From: Salinimonas profundi
GTDB taxonomy: Bacteria > Pseudomonadota > Gammaproteobacteria > Enterobacterales > Alteromonadaceae
Length of the DNA stretch: 64,000 nt
Direction: 5' to 3'
NCBI RefSeq assembly: GCF_014750655.1
Contig: NZ_JABBXD010000002.1
Span: forward strand, 157,088-221,087
Position 1 is the stretch's first letter, and each line of letters starts with the position of its first letter. Shown here piece after piece: positions 53,609 through 62,809 of this stretch. Below the pieces are notes generated by a model. It did no database searches. It was not told where the DNA came from and was given only the letters and a program-made list of their open reading frames with translations. The position numbers and the translations under genes were made by a program.

Positions 53609-56600
53609 ATGATAAGGCTTTTAAAGCCACTCAAAGGTGTATTGGTGCGCTCAACCATCGCTCGCTTATGTACAATATTTTTGTTGGTGTGCTGCGGACC
53701 TTTTTTCGCGTCATTCGCACACGCCATCTCCGTCACAGACATTTATTTCGAAGAACTAACGCTTCGGGATGGTCTTTCTGACACGACAATCCTGGATATT
53801 GCTGAAGGACCGGATGGCTATATCTGGATCGCGACCCTGGGCGGCTTAAACCGTTATTCAGGCTATGAGTTTAAGCAGTATTTGCCTAATAGTTCAAATG
53901 CCGCATCCTTACCTTCAGGCGTTGTAAGATCACTCTTTGTTTCTGCTGAAGGTGCATTATGGGTTGGTACGCTTGATGGGTTAGCACGGTATCAGCCAGA
54001 GAGCGATGATTTCAAAGTCTTCAATGAATCAAACTCGTCATTAAAATCGAATAACATTTCATTTATTGGTTCTAGCAGCGGTGGTGATTTATTGGTTGCA
54101 GCCGGTGCACGTATTTATCGCTATGATAATGACAGCGGAATCATTAAACCCTATGATTCCAAATTGCAATTTGACTCGCGCGTTGTCACAATTCACGATG
54201 AAGCTTCTAAGTTGTTAATCGGTACGTATAGCAACGGTCTATTTATATATGACAAAACACAAAAAGAATTGTTTTCAGCCACTGACGCTAATCCATATTC
54301 TTTTAATATAAGTGCTCAAAGGATAAGAGACATTGCTGTTATCCAAGGTGACTACTGGATAGCAACTAATCATGGTGTATATCAAGTTGCCGGTTCGGGA
54401 AAAACTAAAAAGCAACTTACTGTTTCAACTCATCCGCTTATGGGCTCGGACAATATCTTTAACATTCTGGAAGTTGATGAAGATATTTGGCTGGGAACCG
54501 ACAATAACTTATCAATTTACTCACCCGTTCAAGAACAATTTGTATCTATAGGACCGCAGAATGCGGAACTAACCGGACTAACACAACGTTATATTTTCAG
54601 CGGCCTGCAGGACTCCACAGGAAAAATATGGATGGGTTCTTATCACGGCCTGTTTACGTACAATCCACAGCTAGATAATAGCCGCTTATTTTCTAACGAG
54701 AAAGCATTTCAGGAAAAAACAGAAGGCAATGCCATCTGGGCGTTGGATGAAGATGCGCAGGGTAAGGTTTGGTTTGTAACGCAAAGCGAAGGGTTAGGTA
54801 GGTTTAATAAAGAAACTGGTGACATAAGTTATTTTCTGGAAAATACAGGCAAAACCTTTTGGGACCTGGTTATTGATGATAATGGACTGTTTTGGATTGC
54901 AAATTCCAACGGAGTTACAGTATACAAGCTTGCCAACGACAACTTGACCGAAATTGTAACTTTCTTACCGAACCAATTAGTTGACACGATTCTATATCAA
55001 GACGGTCAAGTTTGGTTTTCAACTGCTAATAAAAACGTCCAACTAATGGCCGTCCAAAGTAAGTTGCTAAAAGATGGAAATGACAATATTGATGTGACCG
55101 ATTTAATGGAAACATATTATGTCGACATTTCTACTACTCAAAGCTCGCTTCTACACATTGACTCTAAAGGAAGAGTATGGCTGAACTCTACCGACAATAT
55201 AATTATTTACGAACCGAAGAAGAAAAAAATAATTAAGCAGATTACTTTACCTAATACCAGCGGCAGAGTTTTCTTTGTATACGAGTGGAGAAATTCATTT
55301 TGGCTCTTAAATACTAATAATACTATTTTTCAATTGAACCAAAAAAGCTTTGAACTCAAGCGACAATCACAGATGGGCCAGGCTGAGGGTACAGTTCTTT
55401 CGGCTCAGGGTGTGGATAGCACTGTTTGGATCACCACAAATAACACTATTTATCAATTAGATTTACTAACATTAGACAAGAAAAACACGCTATATTTGGA
55501 AGAGCTCAATTACAATGATTTCAATGAGAACTCTGTACTGCAGACTAGCTCTGGTGAACTTATTTTTGGTGGAACAAAAGGGTTTAACATAATTAAACCC
55601 GAGGAGCTTAGTGAAAAATCTGAAGCTCCTACCATAACAAAAGCACCTCAGGTCACTTTCGTACGGGCCTTTGGTGATAATTTGCCTGACGGTGATTATG
55701 CAAGTCTTAACGGTCAAAATGTCGTTGATCTTGCCTATGATGAATCTCGTTTCACTATAAATTTCGAGCTGGTTAACCCTACAAACCCTACATTGGTTGA
55801 TTACCGATATCGTTTACTTGGCTTTGATGAAAACTGGATAGGTGCAGAAAATAGCCGTACTGCACAGTTCAACAATGTCTCTTTCGGCACATATCAATTT
55901 GAGGTACAAGCTAGAGAAAAAGGTAAGGCGTGGTCTGATTCTGCTGTTAAGAAAATTCAGATAGCCCGCCCTCCTTGGTTGCATACAGTAGCGCTCGTTT
56001 TTTACGCTGTTGTGGTAAGTGCATTTTTATTAAGACAGTACCAGGTCCGAAAGCAAAATCAGCAAGCCATCCGCGAATCAGAAGAACGGTTGAAGCTTAC
56101 TCTGTGGAGCAGTGGTGATGAACTTTGGGACTGGGATGTCTATCGCGGTCAGGTCTATCGGTCAAATACCTGGGGGACACTGGATTTTCCGCAGGATAAC
56201 ATCCGCACCTCTACTGCTTATGATGCCAATATTCATCCTAATGACCTGATGCGGGTTCAGGAAGCATTAAAAAGTCACCTTGAGGATAAAACGGACTTTT
56301 ACGAGCTGGCTTACCGGGCGAAGACGTTTAGCAATCAGTGGATATGGATTCTGGACCGGGGCAAGGTGGTTACCCGAGACCACAACAACCAGCCCGTCCG
56401 AATGACAGGAACGCTGAAAAACATTCACCATCTCAAAGAAGCGGAAGAGCAACTGAATCTTTTCAAGCGCTCCATCGAGAATATCTCTGAAGGCGTATTT
56501 ATAACCAACACGAACTTCAAATTTATTTCGGTGAATAATGCTTATTGTACTTATACGGGGGAAACCCGCGACCAGGCGCTGGCCTCATATATGTACTTCC

Positions 56601-58126
56601 ATCAGTACCCCGAAGCATTTACCGAGGAAATTAAAAAGACGCTTAAAACTAAAGGTAACTGGTTCGGCGAAGTGGAGTCAGTTCGTGTTAACGGCGAAAA
56701 GTTTGAAATTGAACTCAATATAGACGCCGTCCATGACGAAGATGGCCGTATCAGTCATTTTGTTGGCGTATTTTCAGACATTACTTCACGAAAAAGTACT
56801 GAAAAAGAGCTGTTGAAACTGGCTAATGCAGACCCGCTCACTGACTTGCCCAACCGGTCATTCTTTCAGGCAAGCCATCAGAATTTGGTGCGGCGGGCTG
56901 AGGCGCATGCCCTGCTTTGCCTGGACATGGATAATTTTAAGAAAATTAATGATTCATTGGGACATCAAACCGGTGATGTGCTGATTAAACAAATTGCCAA
57001 ACGCATTCAGCGCATGACTGGCACAACAGCAACCTGTTATCGTCTGGGTGGTGATGAGTTCAGTATCCTGCTTGAAGATAAATCTGACATTCACACTATC
57101 ACCCACTTCGCTCAAGGCCTTTTGGATAGCCTTGCCAGGCCGTTTATCATCAATAAGCAAGAGTTTGTCCTTGGTGCCAGTATCGGTATCGCGTTTTACC
57201 CTGAAGACGGCACCACCTCTCAGGAAATGCTGAAAAATGCAGATACGGCCATGTATTTTGCGAAAAATAATGGCGGTAACAGCTACAAATTCTTCAGCGG
57301 TGAAATGAACCAGAACGCTGTCAGGCAGCTGCAAATTGAAAATCTTATTCGTCAGGGCATAAAGGACGATTTGTTCACTGTATATTATCAGCCCAAGGTT
57401 GATATCTTTACCGGGCGTCTGGTGAGTATGGAGGCCCTGGTACGCTTTGAACATCCGCATAAGGGCATCGTCAGCCCTGGCCAGTTTATACCGCTGGCCG
57501 AGCAGACAGGGCAAATTATCGAGATTGGCGATCAGGTTTTACGTAAAGCTCTGAGTGATACTAAACGATGGGTTAATCAGGGTATATTCACTGGCCGGGT
57601 CGCCGTCAACATTTCCGCCAAACAATTTGAGTTGCCTGATTTGGATGAACGTATTATCAAAGTGCTTAACGATGTCGGGTTATCCCCACTTCATCTTGAG
57701 TGCGAACTTACCGAAGGCACATTGATGGAGCACCCAGAACAGGGTCTTTTGATGATGGAACGTTTACGTGAGCGGGGTATCCATCTGGCATTGGATGACT
57801 TTGGCACAGGCTATTCATCGCTGGCTTATCTAAAACGCTTTCCGTTAAATACCCTGAAAATAGATAAGGCCTTTATTGACGATATTGCAAATAGCAATGT
57901 TGACCGTCATATGGCTGCATCTATTATTAATATTGCCCACAATCTGGGACTCAAGGTAGTTGCAGAAGGTGTTGAGCATGAGAATCAGCTGTCTATTCTG
58001 CGTCAATATGAGTGTGAAATGCTTCAGGGCTACCTATACAGCAAGCCGCTGCCCGCTGATCGTTTCGAGCAATTGCTCAACGAAAACCAAAAACTACACG
58101 AGCTCATTAACCAACCTAAGGTGTAG
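53609..58126 (+). CDS. Propeller-Y_Y_Y-PAS-PAS-GGDEF-EAL signalling protein
   Basis: A 1505-residue one-protein signalling system. It has a signal sequence (about 1-39), a periplasmic sensor of two-component-regulator propeller repeats (about 45-690; GPDGYIWIATLGGLNRY and similar blades), and a Y_Y_Y domain (about 700-785; VDYRYRLLGFDENWIGAENS). A membrane helix (about 793-812) and two PAS domains (about 825-1060) follow. GGDEF (about 1070-1235, YRLGGDEF intact but no RxxD inhibition site) and EAL (about 1245-1495, MEALVRF and DDFGTGYSS intact) complete it. The ligand is probably a polysaccharide or its breakdown product, as for related hybrid sensors (inference). The sensor half is visibly more AT-rich than the enzymatic half. 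Confidence 0.9.
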   Translation: MIRLLKPLKGVLVRSTIARLCTIFLLVCCGPFFASFAHAISVTDIYFEELTLRDGLSDTTILDIAEGPDGYIWIATLGGLNRYSGYEFKQYLPNSSNAASLPSGVVRSLFVSAEGALWVGTLDGLARYQPESDDFKVFNESNSSLKSNNISFIGSSSGGDLLVAAGARIYRYDNDSGIIKPYDSKLQFDSRVVTIHDEASKLLIGTYSNGLFIYDKTQKELFSATDANPYSFNISAQRIRDIAVIQGDYWIATNHGVYQVAGSGKTKKQLTVSTHPLMGSDNIFNILEVDEDIWLGTDNNLSIYSPVQEQFVSIGPQNAELTGLTQRYIFSGLQDSTGKIWMGSYHGLFTYNPQLDNSRLFSNEKAFQEKTEGNAIWALDEDAQGKVWFVTQSEGLGRFNKETGDISYFLENTGKTFWDLVIDDNGLFWIANSNGVTVYKLANDNLTEIVTFLPNQLVDTILYQDGQVWFSTANKNVQLMAVQSKLLKDGNDNIDVTDLMETYYVDISTTQSSLLHIDSKGRVWLNSTDNIIIYEPKKKKIIKQITLPNTSGRVFFVYEWRNSFWLLNTNNTIFQLNQKSFELKRQSQMGQAEGTVLSAQGVDSTVWITTNNTIYQLDLLTLDKKNTLYLEELNYNDFNENSVLQTSSGELIFGGTKGFNIIKPEELSEKSEAPTITKAPQVTFVRAFGDNLPDGDYASLNGQNVVDLAYDESRFTINFELVNPTNPTLVDYRYRLLGFDENWIGAENSRTAQFNNVSFGTYQFEVQAREKGKAWSDSAVKKIQIARPPWLHTVALVFYAVVVSAFLLRQYQVRKQNQQAIRESEERLKLTLWSSGDELWDWDVYRGQVYRSNTWGTLDFPQDNIRTSTAYDANIHPNDLMRVQEALKSHLEDKTDFYELAYRAKTFSNQWIWILDRGKVVTRDHNNQPVRMTGTLKNIHHLKEAEEQLNLFKRSIENISEGVFITNTNFKFISVNNAYCTYTGETRDQALASYMYFHQYPEAFTEEIKKTLKTKGNWFGEVESVRVNGEKFEIELNIDAVHDEDGRISHFVGVFSDITSRKSTEKELLKLANADPLTDLPNRSFFQASHQNLVRRAEAHALLCLDMDNFKKINDSLGHQTGDVLIKQIAKRIQRMTGTTATCYRLGGDEFSILLEDKSDIHTITHFAQGLLDSLARPFIINKQEFVLGASIGIAFYPEDGTTSQEMLKNADTAMYFAKNNGGNSYKFFSGEMNQNAVRQLQIENLIRQGIKDDLFTVYYQPKVDIFTGRLVSMEALVRFEHPHKGIVSPGQFIPLAEQTGQIIEIGDQVLRKALSDTKRWVNQGIFTGRVAVNISAKQFELPDLDERIIKVLNDVGLSPLHLECELTEGTLMEHPEQGLLMMERLRERGIHLALDDFGTGYSSLAYLKRFPLNTLKIDKAFIDDIANSNVDRHMAASIINIAHNLGLKVVAEGVEHENQLSILRQYECEMLQGYLYSKPLPADRFEQLLNENQKLHELINQPKV

Positions 58127-58373
58127 TGCCAACTAGTTAATTTAGTGACTCTTGGTTTATTGAGTAGGTTCTGCCTTCCCAAGTCAACTGTCGATTAAAT
58201 GACTATACTATTTTGGTACCGTCATTTTTTTGACAAAAAAGTACCACACCATCATAGATTATTGAAAAATATAAAATTTTTAATTTTGGCACAGTAATCG
58301 CTATATTTCTTCCATAGCCGCAACATAATAAAAACGCGGTTTGTTTGTTCAAATTATTTAAGGAAGAAAGAAA
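58127..58373 (+). promoter_or_regulatory. Leader and upstream region of the small secreted peptide gene
   Basis: It contains an imperfect palindrome at 58211-58249 (TGGTAC ... GTACCA around GTCA ... TGAC), an AT-rich stretch at 58255-58287 that could bend DNA, and the sigma-54 promoter at 58287-58302. This layout (distal palindrome, AT-rich bend, -24/-12 element) fits an enhancer-dependent promoter. No terminator for the preceding gene is evident. Confidence 0.5.
58287..58302 (+). promoter_or_regulatory. Sigma-54 (-24/-12) promoter
   Basis: TGGCACAGTAATCGCT matches the RpoN consensus TGGCAC-N5-TTGCW at all positions except one, with the invariant GG and GC ten bases apart. It points at the small peptide gene starting at 58374, leaving a leader of about 60 nt. 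Confidence 0.7.
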
Positions 58374-58538
58374 ATGTTGAAAGCATACGCCGTAGCACTC
58401 GTACTATCCAGCAGCACGCCAGTAGCATCTGATACGCAGGAAACAGCCCGTCCTCTGGAAAAGCAGCAAACAGAAAGCTCAACAGAGTTATACCGCCCTA
58501 AACCTGGTAAGTGTTTTGTATGCGGTGTCGATAAATAA
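58374..58538 (+). CDS. Small secreted peptide with CxxC motif, 54 residues
   Basis: ATG at 58374 with AAGGA eight bases upstream. The first about 19 residues form a signal-like segment (MLKAYAVALVLSSSTPVAS). The mature part is polar and ends with RPKPGKCFVCGVDK, a Cys-x-x-Cys close to the C-terminus that could form a disulfide or bind metal. I do not recognise the family. It stands alone between two unrelated genes, is driven by a sigma-54 promoter and is followed by a hairpin at 58554-58577. Confidence 0.65.
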   Translation: MLKAYAVALVLSSSTPVASDTQETARPLEKQQTESSTELYRPKPGKCFVCGVDK

Positions 58539-58553
58539 AAGACAAATTCAAGC

Positions 58554-58577
58554 CAGAAGAGGCATCGGCCTCTTCTG
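58554..58577 (+). terminator. Hairpin after the small peptide gene
   Basis: CAGAAGAGGC / GCCTCTTCTG, ten perfect base pairs with an ATCG loop, 15 bp past the stop codon. It is followed by CTTCTCTC rather than a T run, so termination is likely but not certain. Confidence 0.55.
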
Positions 58578-58583
58578 CTTCTC

Positions 58584-58799
58584 TCAGGCATTCAGCCAAA
58601 TGTTTTCTCTGCCAATCGCTTGCTTAACCAGTATAAACCGGTGAATGTTAAACAACGGAAACAGCATCGGACCCAAAATCAAACCACCCAGCGCCCAGTT
58701 TTTTCGCTTCATTCCAGCTTTCGTAGCTTCAACGTAAAAATACCCACCCGATATCACTGAAACGATGAAAAGCCATACCGGCCAAATTGCTAATATCAC
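58584..58799 (-). CDS. Small two-helix membrane protein, 71 residues
   Basis: GTG start at 58799 with GGGAG nine bases upstream. Two hydrophobic segments (about 3-22 and 35-52) flank a basic loop (KAGMKRKNW). The GLILGPMLFPLFNIHRF stretch looks like a family feature, but I cannot name it. It faces the small peptide gene convergently. Confidence 0.55.
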   Translation of the reverse strand: MILAIWPVWLFIVSVISGGYFYVEATKAGMKRKNWALGGLILGPMLFPLFNIHRFILVKQAIGRENIWLNA

Positions 58800-58966
58800 T
58801 ACTATTTACTCCCGTGCATTGAAGGCCCGTATTTAAGCGGGAAACGAATTGTACAGAAATTGCGCAAAAAAGCCACCCTTGGCTGACTGATTTTTATACT
58901 AAACTTGTCTTCTGTTCAGCCTTCGTGAATTTTTCTGCGCGTTTAGACCCATGCTAACTCATATAC

Positions 58967-58994
58967 AAAAAAGCCGGCTTAAGCCGGCTTTTTT
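58967..58994 (-). terminator. Terminator of the fadIJ operon
   Basis: A perfect palindrome of AAAAAAGCCGGCTT and its complement, ending in six T on the minus strand, 19 bp after the fadJ stop. Confidence 0.88.
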
Positions 58995-59012
58995 AACACA
59001 TCAGCATCAACA

Positions 59013-61172
59013 TTAATAAAACGTTTTACCGTCCGCTTTCATAGATGTCAGCAATTCACAGGGCGCAAATTTTTCGTCGACTTTCTGTGCATAATCAGAA
59101 AGTTTATCAACCACCTTATCAATTCCAATTGAATCCATATAATGGAATGGACCACCCAGGAATGGCGGGAAGCCAATACCGAAAATCGCACCGATGTCTC
59201 CATCCCGTGCACTTCTGATGACCCCTTCATCCAGGCAGCGGGCAGCTTCATTCAGCATCATCAGCACGCATCGCTCGGCAATTTCCTTTTCGCTCTTCGA
59301 AGAAGACGGCTCTATATTCAGAAGACTGTATATACTTTCATCAACTTCTTTACCTGACTTTTTACCCTCGTAAAGATAGAAGCCTTTGCCGTTTTTCTTA
59401 CCCTTACGGCCATCATCTAACACCTTGTCGAAAGCAGCGGGTGCAGTGAAGCGATCACCAAACGCATCAACCAAAATAGGAATGATCTTAGTCCCAACAT
59501 CAATACCTACTTCATCCAGCAGCTTTACAGGGCCCACAGGGAAACCGAACTTGACCAGCGATTTATCAATATGATCGATAGGTTCGCCTTCAAGCAACAA
59601 GTTTGCTGCTTCATTCATGTAAGGCGCAAGTATGCGATTGACGTAGAATCCCGCACCGTCTTTCACCACCACAGGAGTTTTACCTTGCTTTCTGGCAAAC
59701 GCTACTGTGGTGGAGATAGTTTCATCAGATGTCTTGTCATGCGCGATAACCTCAGCCAAAGGCATTTTATCTACTGGTGAAAAATAATGCAGACCAATGA
59801 CATTTTCTGGTCGCTGAGCATTTTCAGCAATCTGACCAATAGGAATAGAGGAGGTGTTTGACGCAAACACTGTTTTTTCATTGCAATGTGCTTCAATGTC
59901 AGCAACCATTTTCTGCTTCAGAGATACATCTTCAAATACCGCCTCTATTACGATATCAGCATCCTGGTAACCTTTATAATCAAGCGTACCTGTCAACAGC
60001 GCCATTTGCTTCTGCATCTCAGAATTACGCATATAGCGTTTTTTTACTTTCTTATTTAGCAGGTCATAGCTGTATTTCATTGCATGGGCAATGCCCTCAG
60101 GCTTGATATCTTTGATACGTGCAGGCACGTTCGCCTTTGTAGCCGTTACATAGGCGATACCACCACCCATCAGACCACCACCGAGGATTCCGGCCTTTTT
60201 CACTTTACGTGGTTCGACGCCCTCAACGCCGTTTTCTTTTTTCATTTCAGTCGTGGCAAAGAAAATCTGGCGAAGCTGGTAAGATTCTGGAGTCATTACC
60301 AGCTCACCAAAGGCTTTGGCTTCTGCGCGCAGCCCTGCCGCCATACCATCATTCATACCGGTTTCGATGACATCAATAATTTTCATCGGCGCCGGGTAAT
60401 TACCTTTCGTTTTGCCCTGCGTTTGTTCTCTGGCTTTTTTGAACACCACACCGCGCCCAAAACTGTTTTGCTCCAACAGTTTATTCAGCATACCTTTTTG
60501 AGGCTTCTCGCGATCCGGCTTACGTTTTAACGCATATTTTTGCGCCACATCCAGCAGTACGCTCTGTGGTACCACGTCATCAACGATGCCATATTTTTTC
60601 GCTTGCTTAGCGCGAGCAGAGGAACCAGTAAGCATCATTTTCATTGCTTGCTGGATACCAATTAAACGAGGTAGACGTTGCGTTCCGCCGCTGCCGGGCA
60701 AAAGCCCCAACTGCACTTCCGGTAACCCCACCTGGGTAGCATCATCATCAGTACAAATCCGGTAATGACACGCCAACGCCAGCTCCAGACCGCCGCCCAG
60801 AGCAGGGCCGTGAATAGCTGCGACAAATGTTGCCCGCATTTTCTCGATTCGATTGAACACATCCTGGCCATCGGCAGCTAGCTTTTGTGCATCTGCTGCG
60901 CTTTCGCATTTTGCCAGCATTGATATATCAGCACCGGCTACAAACGATTTTTTCTTGCCACTGGCGAGCACGACGCCCTTGATACTTTTATCAGCATCAA
61001 TTTCATCCAGCATCGCGTTGATTTGTTCACCAAATTCGCTTTTGAGGGTGTTCATCGACTCCCCCGGCACATCCATGGTCAGTATCGCAACACCGTTGTC
61101 CTGACGGGTAAGCGTAAATGCGCTTGCAGATGATGGCTGTTCATTTTCCATAGTGGTTGTCTGTTCGGTCAT
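59013..61172 (-). CDS. fadJ: Fatty-acid oxidation complex alpha subunit FadJ
   Basis: A multifunctional enoyl-CoA hydratase / 3-hydroxyacyl-CoA dehydrogenase. It has 719 residues: a crotonase domain (about 18-200; FVAGADISML oxyanion loop and GPALGGGLELALACHY, with the catalytic Glu in LPEVQLGLLPGSGGTQRLPR), an NAD-binding HAD domain (about 325-505; GILGGGLMGGGIAYV), and C-terminal HAD domains (about 508-700). Its ATG overlaps the fadI stop (TAATG). The fadI-fadJ order marks the second (anaerobic-type in E. coli) beta-oxidation complex rather than fadBA. Confidence 0.95.
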   Translation of the reverse strand: MTEQTTTMENEQPSSASAFTLTRQDNGVAILTMDVPGESMNTLKSEFGEQINAMLDEIDADKSIKGVVLASGKKKSFVAGADISMLAKCESAADAQKLAADGQDVFNRIEKMRATFVAAIHGPALGGGLELALACHYRICTDDDATQVGLPEVQLGLLPGSGGTQRLPRLIGIQQAMKMMLTGSSARAKQAKKYGIVDDVVPQSVLLDVAQKYALKRKPDREKPQKGMLNKLLEQNSFGRGVVFKKAREQTQGKTKGNYPAPMKIIDVIETGMNDGMAAGLRAEAKAFGELVMTPESYQLRQIFFATTEMKKENGVEGVEPRKVKKAGILGGGLMGGGIAYVTATKANVPARIKDIKPEGIAHAMKYSYDLLNKKVKKRYMRNSEMQKQMALLTGTLDYKGYQDADIVIEAVFEDVSLKQKMVADIEAHCNEKTVFASNTSSIPIGQIAENAQRPENVIGLHYFSPVDKMPLAEVIAHDKTSDETISTTVAFARKQGKTPVVVKDGAGFYVNRILAPYMNEAANLLLEGEPIDHIDKSLVKFGFPVGPVKLLDEVGIDVGTKIIPILVDAFGDRFTAPAAFDKVLDDGRKGKKNGKGFYLYEGKKSGKEVDESIYSLLNIEPSSSKSEKEIAERCVLMMLNEAARCLDEGVIRSARDGDIGAIFGIGFPPFLGGPFHYMDSIGIDKVVDKLSDYAQKVDEKFAPCELLTSMKADGKTFY

Positions 61173-62482
61173 TATTCTGTCTCCACAATCATTGCGGCGC
61201 CAAGTCCGCCAGCTGCACAGGCGGTTAGCAGACCCGTGCCACCTCCTCTGCGCTTGAGCTCATTCAGCATCTGGGTAATCATTCGGGTACCAGTGGCGGC
61301 AAATGGATGCCCATAGGCAATTGAACTTCCCATCACATTAAATTTATCCATATCGATTTCGCCGGTTGCTTTTTCGCGGCCAAGTTTTTCGCGGGCAAAC
61401 TTATCACTGGCAAACATTTTGATATTCGCCAGAGTCTGAGCGGCAAAGGCTTCGTGCATTTCTATCAGGGTAAGATCGTTAAGCGTCATACCTGCGCGAT
61501 CCAAAGCGATAGGCGTGGCATAGGACGGCCCCATCAGCATATCTTCCCATACATCTATTGCTGAAAACGCGTAGCTTTTGATATACCCCAGCGGCGTATA
61601 ACCAAGTTCACGAGCTTTACTTTCTGTCATCATCAATACTGCGGAGGCACCATCGGTCAACGGCGTTGCGTTGGCCGCGGTCACTGAACCATGCTTTTTA
61701 TCAAACACAGGCTTAGGCTTAGCATAACCTTCCAGACTGGAGTCGAAGCGCACGTTATTATCACGACTTAGCGCACCTTTATACGGTTCGGCATACGCGG
61801 TCATGACTTCATCGTCCAGTTTGCCCTCTTCCCAGCTTTTCGCGGCCAGGGTATGTGAGCGGTGCGCCAGTTTATCCTGATCTTCTCTGGCGATATGATG
61901 ACTCTTAGCCATTTGTTCTGCGGTTTGTCCCATTGACAAGCCAGTGGAGTATTCGGCGACCGCCGGTGGCACAGGTAATAAGTCTTTAAACGACAACCGT
62001 TTGAAGATACTCGCCTTCTGACCTACAGTCTTGGCTTTTTGCATATCGACCAATGCCCTGGCAAGGTTTTTTGATACGCCAATCGGCGACACAGAGGTTG
62101 AATCTGCCCCACCAGCTATACCGACATGGATATTTCCCGCCATCATGCTCTCGGCTATATTTACCGTGGACTGAAAACTTGTCGCACAGGCACGTGAGAC
62201 GCTATATGCATCAGTGTGAACATTCATGCCGGTGCCTAGTACAATCTCTCGGGCGATATTAGGCGCTTCGGGCATCTGCACAACCTGACCGTACACCACC
62301 TGATCAACCAGTTCAGGCGATACGCCGTTACGTATCAGCAGCTCATTGACTACCATTTTACCTAGGTCAACGGCCGGAACGCCGTGAAAGTAGGTTGCCA
62401 TTTTTGCAAAAGGTGTGCGAAGTCCCGAAACAATCGCGATGCGATCGCCTGAACGTGTTGTTACTTTTTGTTTAGTCGCCAT
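61172..62482 (-). CDS. fadI: 3-Ketoacyl-CoA thiolase FadI
   Basis: The beta subunit of the fatty-acid oxidation complex, releasing acetyl-CoA. It has 436 residues with nucleophilic Cys in [11 protein letters not shown] (near 100), the His motif in [16 protein letters not shown] (near 390) and the second Cys in [14 protein letters not shown] (near 420). It is first in the operon, 27 bp downstream of a FadR-like operator. Confidence 0.96.
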   Translation of the reverse strand: MATKQKVTTRSGDRIAIVSGLRTPFAKMATYFHGVPAVDLGKMVVNELLIRNGVSPELVDQVVYGQVVQMPEAPNIAREIVLGTGMNVHTDAYSVSRACATSFQSTVNIAESMMAGNIHVGIAGGADSTSVSPIGVSKNLARALVDMQKAKTVGQKASIFKRLSFKDLLPVPPAVAEYSTGLSMGQTAEQMAKSHHIAREDQDKLAHRSHTLAAKSWEEGKLDDEVMTAYAEPYKGALSRDNNVRFDSSLEGYAKPKPVFDKKHGSVTAANATPLTDGASAVLMMTESKARELGYTPLGYIKSYAFSAIDVWEDMLMGPSYATPIALDRAGMTLNDLTLIEMHEAFAAQTLANIKMFASDKFAREKLGREKATGEIDMDKFNVMGSSIAYGHPFAATGTRMITQMLNELKRRGGGTGLLTACAAGGLGAAMIVETE

Positions 62483-62809
62483 AATCTACCTGACTTGTTA
62501 GCCACACTTAAGTGGTCTGACCTGTAATTATTTCGATTTTACAGACTATCATCGAAATAGCAAATTCCTCCTTCCAGAGGTCGCAGGCGCCGGCTCAGAA
62601 GCACGACACGTATTGCTTAATTCATTTCGCCTGCAGAGCAATCAACGCTGCATCATTATTAATAACAATGAGTATTTCTATGGTAGTTTGCTGGTAAGGA
62701 CTTGAAGAACCTTTCTTGAACCATATATGACATTCATTGTCTGTGTTTCACAGCGTAATTTTTCGCTAACTATTTATTTATACGCCACAAGTGACGGATT
62801 AACTACATT
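62483..62809. other. Divergent intergenic region fadI / moxR, 327 bp
   Basis: Apart from the FadR-like site at 62510-62526 I see no further clear operator, RNA gene or reading frame. The moxR promoter presumably lies in the AT-rich part at about 62640-62790, but no convincing -35/-10 pair stands out. Confidence 0.5.
62510..62526 (-). promoter_or_regulatory. FadR-like operator upstream of fadI
   Basis: The + strand reads AAGTGGTCTGACCTGTA, close to the FadR consensus AnCTGGTCnGACnTGTT with the TGGTC-n-GAC core intact. It lies 27 bp before the fadI start codon, a position suited to repression released by long-chain acyl-CoA. FadR control of fad genes is established in gammaproteobacteria; here it is inferred. 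Confidence 0.7.
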
